Assembly (NCBI GenBank): GCA_023460935.1
Contig: JAEWOI010000027.1
Span: forward strand, 62,001-126,000
From: Actinomycetes bacterium
GTDB lineage: Bacteria > Actinomycetota > Actinomycetes > Propionibacteriales > Propionibacteriaceae
Reading direction: 5' to 3'
Length of the DNA: 64,000 bases
Below, piece after piece: positions 56,161 through 64,000 of this stretch. Under the pieces are notes generated by a model. That model was not told the origin of the DNA. It searched no databases and saw only the letters and a list, made by a program, of their open reading frames with translations. The translations under genes were made by a program, and so were the position numbers. The stretch's first letter is position 1, and each line of letters opens with the position of its first letter.

Positions 56161-57447
56161 ATGAGCAGCAACGCGACCTTCAGCCACGACGAGGTCAGCC
56201 TCGAACTCCCATTGGCAGAAGCGACGCAGGGCAGCAACGGCTACGACATCTCGAAGCTGCTGGCCTCCACCGGTGACACCACCCTCGACGTCGGCTTCGC
56301 CAACACGGCTTCATGTCGCTCGGCCATCACCTTCATCGACGGCGATGCCGGCATCCTGCGCTACCGGGGCTACCCGATCGAGCAGCTGGCGAAGGAGTCC
56401 ACCTTCCTCGAGGTGTCCTACCTCGTGCTGCACGGCGAGCTGCCCACGCCGGCCCAGCTGGCCGAGTTCTCGGGACGGATCTCCGCCCACCACCTGATCG
56501 ACGAGCGGCACAAGGAGATGTTCCGCACCTTCCCCCGCAAGTCCCACCCGATGCCGGTGCTGGCAGCGGCCATCAACGCGCTCACCACGTTCGCGACCTC
56601 CCGCTACGGCGACGGTGCCTACGATCCCGACCGGGCCACCCACCTCTTGCTCGGCGCAGTGCCAACCCTGGCCGCCTACGGCTACAAGAACTCGGTCGGG
56701 GAGCCGTTCCTGTACGCCGACGAGTCGCTGAGCTACATCGAGAACTTCCTGCGCATGTCCTTCGGGCTGCCCACCGGTCCCTACCCGTTCGACGACACCG
56801 TGACCCGGGCGCTGGACGTGCTGTTGATCCTGCATGCCGACCACGAGCAGAACTGCTCCACCTCGACCGTACGCATGGTCGGCTCCTCCGGCGCGAACAT
56901 CTACGTCTCAGTGGCCGCGGGAGTCAACGCCCTGTCCGGGCCACTGCACGGCGGCGCGAACCAGGCAGTGCTGGAGATGCTGCAGGACATCCGGGACGAG
57001 GGCGGGGACGTGCACGGCTACGTCAACAAGGTGAAGGACAAGAAGGACACCACCAAGCTGATGGGCTTCGGCCACCGCATCTACAAGAACTACGACCCGC
57101 GGGCCGCGATCGTGAAGGAGCACGCCGACGCGATCCTGAAGACCCGGGACGGCTCTGACGAGCTGCTCGACATCGCACTGCGGCTGGAGGAGGCGGCACT
57201 GTCCGACCCGTACTTCCAGGAGCGGAAGCTCTACCCCAACGTCGACTTCTACACCGGCCTGATCTACCAGGCGATGGGCTTCCCGCAGAACATGTTCACG
57301 GTGCTGTTCGCGCTCGGCCGGCTGCCCGGCTGGATCTCGCACTGGCGCGAGCAGTTCGACGACCCGGCCACCAAGATCGGCCGGCCCCGGCAGGTCTACA
57401 TCGGTGAGGTCGAGCGCGACTACGTGCCGGTGGCCCAGCGGGCCTGA
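56161..57447 (+). CDS. gltA: Citrate synthase
   Basis: A 428-residue citrate synthase of the bacterial type II length, condensing acetyl-CoA and oxaloacetate in the TCA cycle. Catalytic residues are His263 (GPLHGGANQ), His305 (GFGHRIYKNYDPRA) and Asp362 (NVDFYTG). The N-terminal beta-rich segment (LELPLAEATQGSNGYDISKLL, LDVGFANTASCRSAITFIDGDAGILRYRGYPIEQLA) marks the hexameric NADH-sensitive class. ATG 56161 follows GGAGG by about five bases, so the open frame upstream is excluded. A terminator hairpin follows. Confidence 0.95.
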   Translation: MSSNATFSHDEVSLELPLAEATQGSNGYDISKLLASTGDTTLDVGFANTASCRSAITFIDGDAGILRYRGYPIEQLAKESTFLEVSYLVLHGELPTPAQLAEFSGRISAHHLIDERHKEMFRTFPRKSHPMPVLAAAINALTTFATSRYGDGAYDPDRATHLLLGAVPTLAAYGYKNSVGEPFLYADESLSYIENFLRMSFGLPTGPYPFDDTVTRALDVLLILHADHEQNCSTSTVRMVGSSGANIYVSVAAGVNALSGPLHGGANQAVLEMLQDIRDEGGDVHGYVNKVKDKKDTTKLMGFGHRIYKNYDPRAAIVKEHADAILKTRDGSDELLDIALRLEEAALSDPYFQERKLYPNVDFYTGLIYQAMGFPQNMFTVLFALGRLPGWISHWREQFDDPATKIGRPRQVYIGEVERDYVPVAQRA

Positions 57448-57455
57448 CCGCCGCG

Positions 57456-57476
57456 CCCGGAACTGACGGTTCCGGG
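57456..57476 (+). terminator. Terminator hairpin after citrate synthase
   Basis: CCCGGAAC (57456-57463), loop TGACG, GTTCCGGG (57469-57476), an exact 8-bp stem directly after the gltA stop. Confidence 0.6.
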
Positions 57477-57535
57477 ACGTATCACCGCCGCCGGCCACGG
57501 CCTCCGGAGGGTTGAGGACAACCCGAGGAGGAGTC

Positions 57536-58210
57536 GTGCGAGTCGTGAAACTGATGGCGCTCGGCAGCGCGCTGGCGCTCGCCGGCGGCCTGCTGGGCAG
57601 CGCTACCGGAGCCGCCGCAGCGCACCCGAAGGCGCTGCCGGCCGCAGGGACAAGGGTCGTGACGGTCGATGTCGACGGTGATGCGGTGCCCGACACCGTG
57701 ACCGTCGAGCAGAGCGGGCCGGTGAACTACGTCGTGAACGTCGTGACGGCCGCAGGCCGCGCCGACGTCGCCGGCTTCAGCTCCACCATCAAGACGGACT
57801 GGGGGATCGAGCCATGGCTCGGCGCCGCCCGAATGGACCGCGTGAAGGGCCACGAGCTGCTGCTCGCCACCTCCGGCGGGGACGGCTACTTCTTCCGCGT
57901 GCTCAGCTGGCGCGCGGGCGGCCTGGCCTGGCAGAAGGCGCCCAGGTCGCGGATGCTCGGGAGCTACGACTGGTATGTCGGGAGCTCGGGCTTCGTCCGC
58001 TACGGCTACCGGTTCAGCACCGTGGCGGGCCGCCGCTACGTCCGCGACTTCGAGCTGTACCCCAGCGGTTCGCACTGGAAGGGCACGGTCGTGAAGTCGG
58101 TGTGGCGGGACGGCGCCTGGCGCAAGGTCTCCACCCGGAAGGTCGACCTGAGCGCGAGCCAGGCGGCAGCGTGGGAGGGCATCGGGGTGACCCTGGTCCA
58201 CACACCCTGA
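57536..58210 (+). CDS. Secreted protein of unknown function
   Basis: A 224-residue exported protein. A signal peptide (VKLMALGSALALAGGLLGSATGAAAA) is followed by VVTVDVDGDAVPDTVTVEQ, a calcium-loop-like FG-GAP/VCBS-type strand, then a beta-rich domain (LLLATSGGDGYFFRVLSWR, YRFSTVAGRRYVRDFELYPSG, WKGTVVKSVWRDGAWRKVSTRKVDL). It may be one partial propeller-like domain. GTG 57536 has GAGGAGG four to five bases upstream. It is close to, but not overlapping, the next secreted gene. Function unknown. Confidence 0.78.
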   Translation: MRVVKLMALGSALALAGGLLGSATGAAAAHPKALPAAGTRVVTVDVDGDAVPDTVTVEQSGPVNYVVNVVTAAGRADVAGFSSTIKTDWGIEPWLGAARMDRVKGHELLLATSGGDGYFFRVLSWRAGGLAWQKAPRSRMLGSYDWYVGSSGFVRYGYRFSTVAGRRYVRDFELYPSGSHWKGTVVKSVWRDGAWRKVSTRKVDLSASQAAAWEGIGVTLVHTP

Positions 58211-58305
58211 CCCACGAAGGGAGCCGGACAGCGGGCTGGTCGCGCCCGCCGTGCTGTGCGAGGGTGGACCCGCGGAATCACCATCCACACCCCCAGGAGG
58301 CTCTC

Positions 58306-59466
58306 GTGCAAACCCCAGCACGCCGCCGCGCGGCCGTCCTCACCGGCCTGGCGCTGCTCGCATCCGGCCTGGCCGTCGTAGGCCCGGCGAGCGCAACCGC
58401 CGCTCCCTCGAGCGCGCCCGGCCCCGCGCCGGCCGCCACGCGGGGCGAGCGTCCCGATCCGGGCCGCCACGGCAAGGTGGTGGTGATCGCCCACCGCGGC
58501 GCCTCCGGCTATCGGCCCGAACACACGCTCGCGGCCTACCGCCTGGCCATCCGGCAGTGCGCCGACTACATCGAACCCGACCTGGTGGTCACGAAGGACG
58601 GGGTACTGGTGGACCGGCACGAGCCGGAGATCGGCGGCACCACCGACGTCGCTGCGCATCCCGAGTTCGCCGACCGGCGCACCACCAAGTCGGTGGACGG
58701 CCGCGACGTCACCGGCTGGTTCGCCGAGGACTTCACCCTCGCCGAGCTGCGCACGCTCCGCGCGGTGGAGCGCCTGCCGCAACTGCGTCCGGCCAACACC
58801 GCCTATGACGGCCGCTACCAGGTACCCACCTTCGCCGAGGTGCTCAAGCTCGCCACCTCCGCCCGCACCTGCTCGGGCAAGCGCGTCGGCATCGTGCCCG
58901 AGATCAAGCACTCCACCTACTTCCGGCAGCAGGGCTTCGACATGGAGCGCAAGACCGTTGCGTTGCTGAAGCGGTACGGACTGACCCGGCACGGCGACCC
59001 GGTGGTGGTGCAGAGCTTCGAGGTGAGCAACCTGCAGCGGCTGAACCGGCTGACGAAGGTGAAGCTGGTGCAGCTCATCGACTGCCAGGGCAGCCCCTAC
59101 GACCAGGTGGTGGCGGGCCGGTCGGTGACCTATGGCGACCTGGCGACGGCAGCCGGCCTGCGCGGGATCAGCCGCTACGCCGACCAGGTGGGCTTCTGCA
59201 AGGACGTCATGATCCCCCGCCAGCCGGACGGCACCCTCGGGGAGCCGACCCCGGTGATCCGGGACGCCCACCGGGCGGGCCTCACGGTGGTTGGCTGGAC
59301 GTTCCGCAGGGAGAACAACTTCCTGCCCCTCGAGTTCCGCAGCAGTGCTGACCCGGCCGAGCCCGGCGACCTGATCGGCGAGATCCGCACGTTCCTGCGC
59401 GCGGGCATGGACCAGTTCTTCACCGACAACCCCGACCTCGGGGTGCAGGCTGCGCGCCTGCGCTGA
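58306..59466 (+). CDS. Secreted glycerophosphodiester phosphodiesterase (GlpQ type)
   Basis: A 386-residue exported enzyme. The signal peptide (RRRAAVLTGLALLASGLAVVGPASA) and an Ala/Pro linker precede a GDPD TIM barrel. IAHRGASGYRPEHTLAAY carries the first catalytic His and the substrate Arg/Glu, YIEPDLVVTKDGVLVDRHEPEI the metal Glu/Asp and second His, and VPEIKHSTYF and FFTDNPDLGV the later conserved points. Length and sequence match periplasmic GlpQ rather than the short UgpQ. It releases glycerol-3-phosphate from phospholipid head groups or wall teichoic acid. GTG 58306 follows CAGGAGG. Confidence 0.93.
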   Translation: MQTPARRRAAVLTGLALLASGLAVVGPASATAAPSSAPGPAPAATRGERPDPGRHGKVVVIAHRGASGYRPEHTLAAYRLAIRQCADYIEPDLVVTKDGVLVDRHEPEIGGTTDVAAHPEFADRRTTKSVDGRDVTGWFAEDFTLAELRTLRAVERLPQLRPANTAYDGRYQVPTFAEVLKLATSARTCSGKRVGIVPEIKHSTYFRQQGFDMERKTVALLKRYGLTRHGDPVVVQSFEVSNLQRLNRLTKVKLVQLIDCQGSPYDQVVAGRSVTYGDLATAAGLRGISRYADQVGFCKDVMIPRQPDGTLGEPTPVIRDAHRAGLTVVGWTFRRENNFLPLEFRSSADPAEPGDLIGEIRTFLRAGMDQFFTDNPDLGVQAARLR

Positions 59467-59483
59467 CCGGCTCCGAGAGGCCA

Positions 59484-59523
59484 CCCGGCCGGGCTCCTGA
59501 GGTACCTCAGGCGTCCGGCCGGG
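59484..59523 (+). terminator. Two-part stem-loop after the GlpQ gene
   Basis: CCCGGCCG (59484-59491) pairs with CGGCCGGG (59516-59523) around a second perfect palindrome CCTGAGGTACCTCAGG, giving a long cruciform-capable hairpin. Confidence 0.6.
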
Positions 59524-59582
59524 GTCGCGTTTCGGGTGTTCGTCCGATGTGCCCGGGCGCACCTCAGGCCGACTCTGGATGC

Positions 59583-59798
59583 ATGAACAACTCCGATTAC
59601 CTCTTCGACCTGGTCCAGCGGCAGCGCAACCAGGAGCTGGTCCGCGAGTCGGCCGAGCGTAGGTTGGCGAAGTCGGCGCGCACCGCCCGGACGCCCGCGG
59701 CCGGACACTGGTGGGCGCGGCTCGGCGCCGGCCTGGGGCTGTCGCGTCCGCCGCGGCCGGCCCGCCGTCCGGTGCACCTGCAGTCCGTGCAGTCCTGA
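59583..59798 (+). CDS. Small basic protein
   Basis: A 71-residue protein, MNNSDYLFDLVQRQRNQELV at the start, then RESAERRLAKSARTARTP and a Pro/Arg-rich end (SRPPRPARRPVHLQSV). The N-terminal amphipathic helix rich in Arg/Glu recalls short conserved actinobacterial proteins of unknown role. It sits 28 bases upstream of the LuxR-type ATPase gene. No recognised domain; the start lacks a strong ribosome-binding site. Confidence 0.55.
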   Translation: MNNSDYLFDLVQRQRNQELVRESAERRLAKSARTARTPAAGHWWARLGAGLGLSRPPRPARRPVHLQSVQS

Positions 59799-59826
59799 CG
59801 ACCTTGACGCCGTCTTTGGTGGCACG

Positions 59827-62646
59827 ATGACGGTTGTGCCGCTGATCCCAGCCCAGGCCGCCTTCGTCGGCAGGGAACCAGAACTCGCCGCGCTGCGGGA
59901 CGCCTGGCTGCGGGTGCGGTCCGGGGAGTCCTGGCTGGCGCTGGTCGGAGGCGAGGCGGGCATGGGCAAGACCAGCCTCGTCCACGCCTTCGCCACCGAA
60001 CTGGCCGCGGATGCGGTGGTGCTCACCGGGCAGTGCCTGCGGTTCGGCGAGCAGCCTGTGCCGTACGCAGCTGTCGCCGGCGTCCTGCAGCAACTGCTCG
60101 CCGTGGCCGGGGCGGACCGGCTGCGGGCCTGGGCTGGGGCCGGCTGGCCGGCGCTCGGGCACCTGCTCCCCCAGCTCCCGGACCGACCGGACGGCAGCCC
60201 GGACCGGCTGTTGATCTTCGAGGCCTTCGCCTCCGTGCTGGAGTCGGCTGCGGCGTGGCGTCCGGTGTGCCTGGTGCTGGAGGACATCCATGCCGGGGAC
60301 CAGTTCACCTGGCACCTGCTGCAGTTCCTGCAGGCCAGCCTGCGCACTTCCCGGCTGCTGCTGGTCGCCACGTACCGGGCCGAGGAGTTGCCGGGGCGGC
60401 ACCCGCTGCGGCCGGTGCTGGCGGACCTCGGCCGGCGGCAGGGCGTCGGGGTGCTCGAGCTGGGCCCGATGCCGGCCGCCGACCTGACCGACCTGGTCGG
60501 CAGCGTCCTGCCGCAGGCCGGTCCAGCGCTGGTGAAGCTGCTGGTCGAGCGCAGCGACGGAGTGCCCTACTTCGCCGAGGAGCTGGCCCGCGGCAGCAGT
60601 GAGGGCTGCGTCGAGCTCCCCGGCACCCTGCGCGAGGCGCTGCTGGCCCGCGTCTACCTGCTGTCGGAGCCGGCGGTGGAGCTGCTCCGGCTGGCCAGCG
60701 GGGTGGGGCTGCAGGTGCGCCACGAGTTGCTGGAGGCGTTGGCCGGCCTGCCGCCGGAGCAGCTCGACGCGACCCTGCGAGAAGCTGTCGACCGGGGGCT
60801 GTTGCTGCCCAGCGGGCAGGGGTACCAGTTCCGCCACTCGCTGTTGCGCGAGGTGGTGCACGACCGGATGCTGCCCGGGGAGCACACCCGGCTGCACAGC
60901 CGGATCGCCGACGTGCTGGCCGGGCGTCCCGAACTCGGCGGCGGCGGTGAGGCCGAACTCGCGCACCACCTGTTCGCAGCCCACCGGCTCGAGGAGGGGT
61001 TCGAGGTGTGCCGACGGGTGCTGGACGGGCCTGCGGAGGCCCATCTGGAGCGGCTGCGGGTGCTGGAGCGCGCCCTCGAGGTGTGGGACCGGCTACCGGC
61101 AGCCGCAGCCAGGCTCGGCAGCAGGGACGAGGTGCTCGACCTCGCCGCCAGGGCGGCGCGGTCGGCGGGTGAGTCGGAGAAGGCACTCGCCCTGATCGAG
61201 GCCTCGCTGCAGGAAGCCCCTCCGGACGCCGACCCGCTGGTGCGGGCCGACCGGCTGATGACCTTCGCGAAGCTGCGTTACCAGGCGGGCAGCACCGGCC
61301 CGTTGCCCGTCCTCGCCGAGGCGCTGGCGCTGACCCCGCAGGACCGGCCAACGGTCCAGCGGGCCCGCGCCCTTGAGTACATCAGTGCCCAGCTGATGCT
61401 CGAGGGGCGGTTGACCGAGAGCCTTGCGACGGCGGACGAGGGCCTGGCCGTGGCCCGTGCGGTCGGCAGTGCCACAGCCGAGTCCAGCCTGCTGAACACC
61501 AAGGGCTGCGTGGTCGCGTCGACCGGCGACGCCGAGGCGGGGCTGGCGCTCCTGGCCGAGGCCGGCCGGATCGCCGTCGGTCGTTCCCGCACCCGCTGGT
61601 GCATCAACTACAGCCACCACCTGCACCTCGCCGGTCGGCCGCGGGAGGCCGTGGAGGTGGCGCTGCTGGGCTACCGGGAGGCGCGTGACCTCGGCGTGGA
61701 GCGTTCCATCGGCGTGATGATGGCCGGAAACGCCGCCGAGAGCCTGCTGGCGCTGGGCGAGGTGGAGCGGGCGAAGTCGCTCGTCGAGCCGGCGCTCGCG
61801 CTGAACCCGCCGCGGGCGCAGGCGGTCCACCTGCGGCTGCTGCTGGCCGAGGTTGCGCTGCTCCACGGGCGCCTCGACGAGGCCGAGGCGATCCTCGCCG
61901 AGTACCTGGGCGCCTTCCGTTCCGGTGCCGCCATCCCGCAGGACCGGCTGCGGGTGGGCCGCGGGCTGGCGAACCTCGCGCTGCTGCGCGGGCAGCCGGA
62001 GCAGGCGCTGGAGTACGCGCGGGCGATGCTCACCATGCCCGGGGAGGAGCACCCGGCGTTCCAGTGGCAGTCGGCGGTGCTCGCGGCAAGGGCGCTCCGG
62101 CTCGGCGCCGGCGACGGCCAGGTCGATCGCGCCTGGCTGCTGGAGCGTGCGCTCGGGTTCGCGCCCACGCCCACCCAGGACATCTGGCGCAGCCTGCTCG
62201 AGGCCGAACTGGACGATGACCTGCCCGGCTGGCGGGCCGCAGCAGCGGCACTCGCCGACGGGCCGCAGGTCCTGCGCCTGGACGCGCTCGTGCAGTACGC
62301 CCGCCACCTGCTGCTTGCCGGGCAACCGGCGGCCGAAGTGCTGCAGGAGGCCACGACGCTGGCTGGGCACCTCGGCGCCGAACCGCGCCTGGCCGAACTG
62401 GCCGGCCTCCGCCGCCGGGCCCGACTCGGCCCGGGCGAGGCCGAAACCGCCAACACCCTCGGCCTCACCCCGCGGGAGCGGGAGGTCCTCGCCCTGATCG
62501 TCGAGGGCCGCAGCAATGGCGCCATCGCCAGCCGGCTGTACGTCTCGCCCAAGACAGTCAGCGTCCACGTCTCCAACATCCTGGCCAAGCTGGGGGTCCA
62601 CAGCCGCGGCGCCGCCGCAGCGAAGGCCCGCCGCGAGGGCTGGTGA
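59827..62646 (+). CDS. Large ATPase transcriptional regulator of the LuxR (LAL/MalT-like) family
   Basis: A 939-residue regulator. The N-terminal AAA/STAND ATPase (FVGREPELAAL, Walker A VGGEAGMGKTSL with Lys48, Walker B-like VCLVLEDIHAGD, TYRAEELPGRHPL) is followed by a long TPR-like helical middle (about 400-860) and a C-terminal LuxR helix-turn-helix (LTPREREVLALIVEGRSNGAIASRLYVSPKTVSVHVSNILAKLGV). Such proteins respond to a ligand or partner and activate target operons. The target is not evident; the divergent or downstream neighbours are not metabolic clusters. Confidence 0.93.
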   Translation: MTVVPLIPAQAAFVGREPELAALRDAWLRVRSGESWLALVGGEAGMGKTSLVHAFATELAADAVVLTGQCLRFGEQPVPYAAVAGVLQQLLAVAGADRLRAWAGAGWPALGHLLPQLPDRPDGSPDRLLIFEAFASVLESAAAWRPVCLVLEDIHAGDQFTWHLLQFLQASLRTSRLLLVATYRAEELPGRHPLRPVLADLGRRQGVGVLELGPMPAADLTDLVGSVLPQAGPALVKLLVERSDGVPYFAEELARGSSEGCVELPGTLREALLARVYLLSEPAVELLRLASGVGLQVRHELLEALAGLPPEQLDATLREAVDRGLLLPSGQGYQFRHSLLREVVHDRMLPGEHTRLHSRIADVLAGRPELGGGGEAELAHHLFAAHRLEEGFEVCRRVLDGPAEAHLERLRVLERALEVWDRLPAAAARLGSRDEVLDLAARAARSAGESEKALALIEASLQEAPPDADPLVRADRLMTFAKLRYQAGSTGPLPVLAEALALTPQDRPTVQRARALEYISAQLMLEGRLTESLATADEGLAVARAVGSATAESSLLNTKGCVVASTGDAEAGLALLAEAGRIAVGRSRTRWCINYSHHLHLAGRPREAVEVALLGYREARDLGVERSIGVMMAGNAAESLLALGEVERAKSLVEPALALNPPRAQAVHLRLLLAEVALLHGRLDEAEAILAEYLGAFRSGAAIPQDRLRVGRGLANLALLRGQPEQALEYARAMLTMPGEEHPAFQWQSAVLAARALRLGAGDGQVDRAWLLERALGFAPTPTQDIWRSLLEAELDDDLPGWRAAAAALADGPQVLRLDALVQYARHLLLAGQPAAEVLQEATTLAGHLGAEPRLAELAGLRRRARLGPGEAETANTLGLTPREREVLALIVEGRSNGAIASRLYVSPKTVSVHVSNILAKLGVHSRGAAAAKARREGW

Positions 62647-62734
62647 CCCCACCCGTCCACCCTCCCGTCCCTCCCTCCCGTCCCTCCCTCCCCTCCCCCT
62701 CCCCCTCCCCATCCCCTCCCGTCCCCTCCTCCCC
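62645..62734 (+). repeat. Polypyrimidine low-complexity tract
   Basis: About 90 bases are almost pure C and T, built from CCCTCC and CCGTCC units, directly after the LuxR-regulator stop. The minus strand carries many G-runs and could form a G-quadruplex. It ends exactly at the palindromic repeat at 62735. Confidence 0.75.
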
Positions 62735-62784
62735 GCAAAGTGGACTGAAACCGCCGTGGTCGACGGTCTCGGTCCACCTTGCGC
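62735..62784. repeat. Palindromic interspersed repeat, copy 1
   Basis: An imperfect hairpin beginning GCAAAGTGGACTGAAACCGC and ending GGTCCACCTTGCGC. Its left arm differs by one base from copy 2 at 63676, and loops have complementary sequences (GTGGT against ACCAC). The two copies bracket the frameshifted pseudogene. Confidence 0.7.
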
Positions 62785-63660
62785 ATGGGGCCTGGCTCAC
62801 CAGTCGGTGCGGCGGCTGGCCAGACAGGGTCACTGGTGCCGGGTGAGCGAGGGGGTCTACGACCTCAGGCCGGGCGTCGAGTCAACCGGGAAGTCGATCT
62901 GGGCGGCCGCCCTGCGGGCGGGCGAGCCGTGTGCAGTTGGAGGCGAGGCCGCTCTCCTCCTCTACGGACTGGACCGGCACGTGGACCGGATCGTGATCTG
63001 GGTACCCGATGACCGGCGGCCCGTTCCGATCCGGCGGTCGCGATGCGCCGGGACAAGATCGGGCGTCTTGCGCGCCGTCGTGGGCTGCTCCCCCGGATCC
63101 GGGCCGAGGACGCTGTGCTCGACGTCGCCGAGCGGCTCAGCACCGAGGATGCGGTGGGCCTGATCTCCGAGGCCGTCCGGCGCCGGCTGGTCACGTTGGG
63201 CTCACTGCGCGCGACGGTGGCCGGGCGGTCCCGCGTCCGCAACCGCAAGCTCCTGCTGGCCCTGATCGATGACCTCGAAGGCATCGAGAGCACTCTCGAG
63301 TACGTCTACCGCCGCGATGTCGAACGCGCGCACGGCCTGCCCGGCGCACGGCGCCAGAAGTCGGTCAGCCGGGGCACAAGGACCGACGCGCTCTACGACG
63401 AGTACCGGGTGCTCATCGAGCTGGACGGCAGGGCCGGCCACATCAGCTCCGCATCCGCCTTCCGCGACCTGCGCCGCGACAACGCACATGCCCAGGGGGA
63501 GTGGTTGACCCTGCGTTACGGCGCCGGCGATGTCCGTGGCCGCCCGTGCGATGTGGCGCTGCAGGCCGGCGCGGTCCTGCAGACGCGCGGGTGGCGGGGC
63601 ACCCTCAGGCCGTGCCCGGCCTGCCGCGGCCGCTTCAACCCAGGCGTTGCCCAACCCTGA
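62785..63660 (+). pseudogene. Frameshifted AbiEi/DUF559-like protein remnant
   Basis: Two overlapping frames together spell one protein. Bases 62785-63040 encode the N-terminal winged-helix-like part (LAHQSVRRLARQGHWCRVSEGVYDL, GGEAALLLYGLDRHVDRIVIWVPDDRRPVP). After about 63020-63045 the sense continues one frame earlier as RRDKIGRLARRRGLLPRIRAEDAVLDVAERL, then a nuclease-like part with YDEYRVLIELDGRAGH and RRDNAHAQGEWLTLRYG, typical of the DUF559/Vsr-like domain next to AbiEi_4 heads. A single-base deletion explains the shift. About 30 N-terminal residues are missing, replaced by the palindromic repeat. The second half could still be read from ATG 63043 (205 residues). A sequencing error cannot be excluded. 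Confidence 0.7.
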
Positions 63661-63675
63661 CCAGCCGCCCGAACA

Positions 63676-63723
63676 GCAAAGTGGGCTGAAACCGCCGACC
63701 ACGGCGGTTTCAGCCCACTTTGC
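63676..63723. repeat. Palindromic interspersed repeat, copy 2, also a likely terminator
   Basis: A perfect 22-bp hairpin: 63676-63697 (GCAAAGTGGGCTGAAACCGC...) pairs with 63702-63723 around the loop ACCA. It lies between the pseudogene and the convergent fumarase stop, so it can terminate both. It is the intact form of the element also found at 62735. Confidence 0.8.
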
Positions 63724-63731
63724 GAAGGGGA

Positions 63732-64000
63732 CTAGCGGGTCAGGCCCTGCAGGTGCAGCACCGTCGGCTTGCTGACGTCGGCGAAGAAGTCGTTGCCCTT
63801 GTCATCGACCACGATGAATGCCGGGAAGTCCTTCACCTCGATCTTCCAGATCGCCTCCATGCCGAGCTCGGGGTACTCCAGCAGCTCGACACTGGTGATG
63901 CAGTCCTGCGCCAGCCGCGCGGCCGGCCCGCCGATCGAGCCGAGGTAGAACCCGCCGTGGGTGGCGCAGGCGTCCGTGACCGCCTTTGAACGGTTGCCCT
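63732..64000 (-). CDS. Class I (Fe-S) fumarate hydratase, C-terminal part
   Basis: The gene runs off the window; only the last 88 residues are visible. They read GFYLGSIGGPAARLAQDCI, YPELGMEAIWKIEVKDFPAFIVVDDKGNDFF and TVLHLQGLTR at the end, which match the C-terminal beta-domain of iron-sulfur class I fumarases and related tartrate dehydratase-like enzymes. The enzyme hydrates fumarate to malate in the TCA cycle. Its iron-sulfur centre lies in the unseen N-terminal part. Confidence 0.88.
   Translation of the reverse strand, partial: GNRSKAVTDACATHGGFYLGSIGGPAARLAQDCITSVELLEYPELGMEAIWKIEVKDFPAFIVVDDKGNDFFADVSKPTVLHLQGLTR

Overview
The window is high-GC, densely packed DNA with many 4-bp start/stop overlaps and a strong GC bias at third codon positions. 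The gene content points to an actinomycete: an actinobacterial-type Tad pilus locus, an LAxTG-sorted surface protein, an IdeR/DtxR-type iron box, a class I fumarase and an actinobacterial contractile injection system. I cannot fix the genus from sequence alone; a Propionibacteriales-like soil or sludge organism is a guess.

Layout. 1-5.1 kb: the 3' end of a beta-CASP metallo-beta-lactamase protein converges on a three-gene minus-strand operon (dual-specificity phosphatase, HEAT-repeat protein, PEP-synthase-like enzyme with a C-terminal membrane tail). 5.3-9.3 kb: a secreted CAP-domain protein, a LacI regulator divergent from a GH13 alpha-glucosidase with two operator-like palindromes between them, and a DUF1508 protein. 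9.3-13.5 kb: a small membrane protein under an iron box, a flavodoxin, a GNAT enzyme, a structured candidate non-coding RNA with a long closing stem and a strong hairpin, a DHA2 drug exporter and a Nudix hydrolase.

13.5-27.5 kb: a contractile injection system (CIS). A divergent TPR-like membrane protein precedes a tightly coupled run: putative terminator, sheath, tube, Pro-rich tandem-repeat protein, LysM-type tube/baseplate protein, VgrG-like spike, spike-tip candidate, gp25, a baseplate J protein fused to an Asp-box propeller, gpI, and three membrane proteins. No AAA ATPase, tape measure or fibre gene is recognisable, so this looks like a minimal CIS that may sit at the membrane.

27.5-41 kb: an OpuC-type osmoprotectant ABC transporter whose solute-binding lipoprotein gene is separated from its ATPase and two permeases by a 9.5-kb minus-strand gene for a 3178-residue repeat adhesin ending in LAHTG. 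41-51.8 kb: a complete Tad/Flp pilus locus (TadG-like, TadE, vWA protein, Flp pilin, CpaB, TadZ, TadA, TadB, TadC, prepilin peptidase). The adhesin and three of the pilus transcription units carry a pair of 17-18-bp palindromes of one family (GTC-CCC-N-GGG-GAC) upstream, and the pilin carries a half site. This suggests one unknown regulator for the whole surface locus.

51.8-64 kb: a universal stress protein, ornithine aminotransferase, a GT-C-like membrane protein, YceI with paired TTGA-N4-TCAA operators, citrate synthase, two secreted proteins (one GlpQ-like), a small protein next to a large LuxR-family ATPase regulator, a frameshifted nuclease/AbiEi-like pseudogene bracketed by two copies of a palindromic repeat, and the 3' end of a class I fumarase. 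No tRNA, rRNA, CRISPR array, insertion sequence or transposase was recognised.
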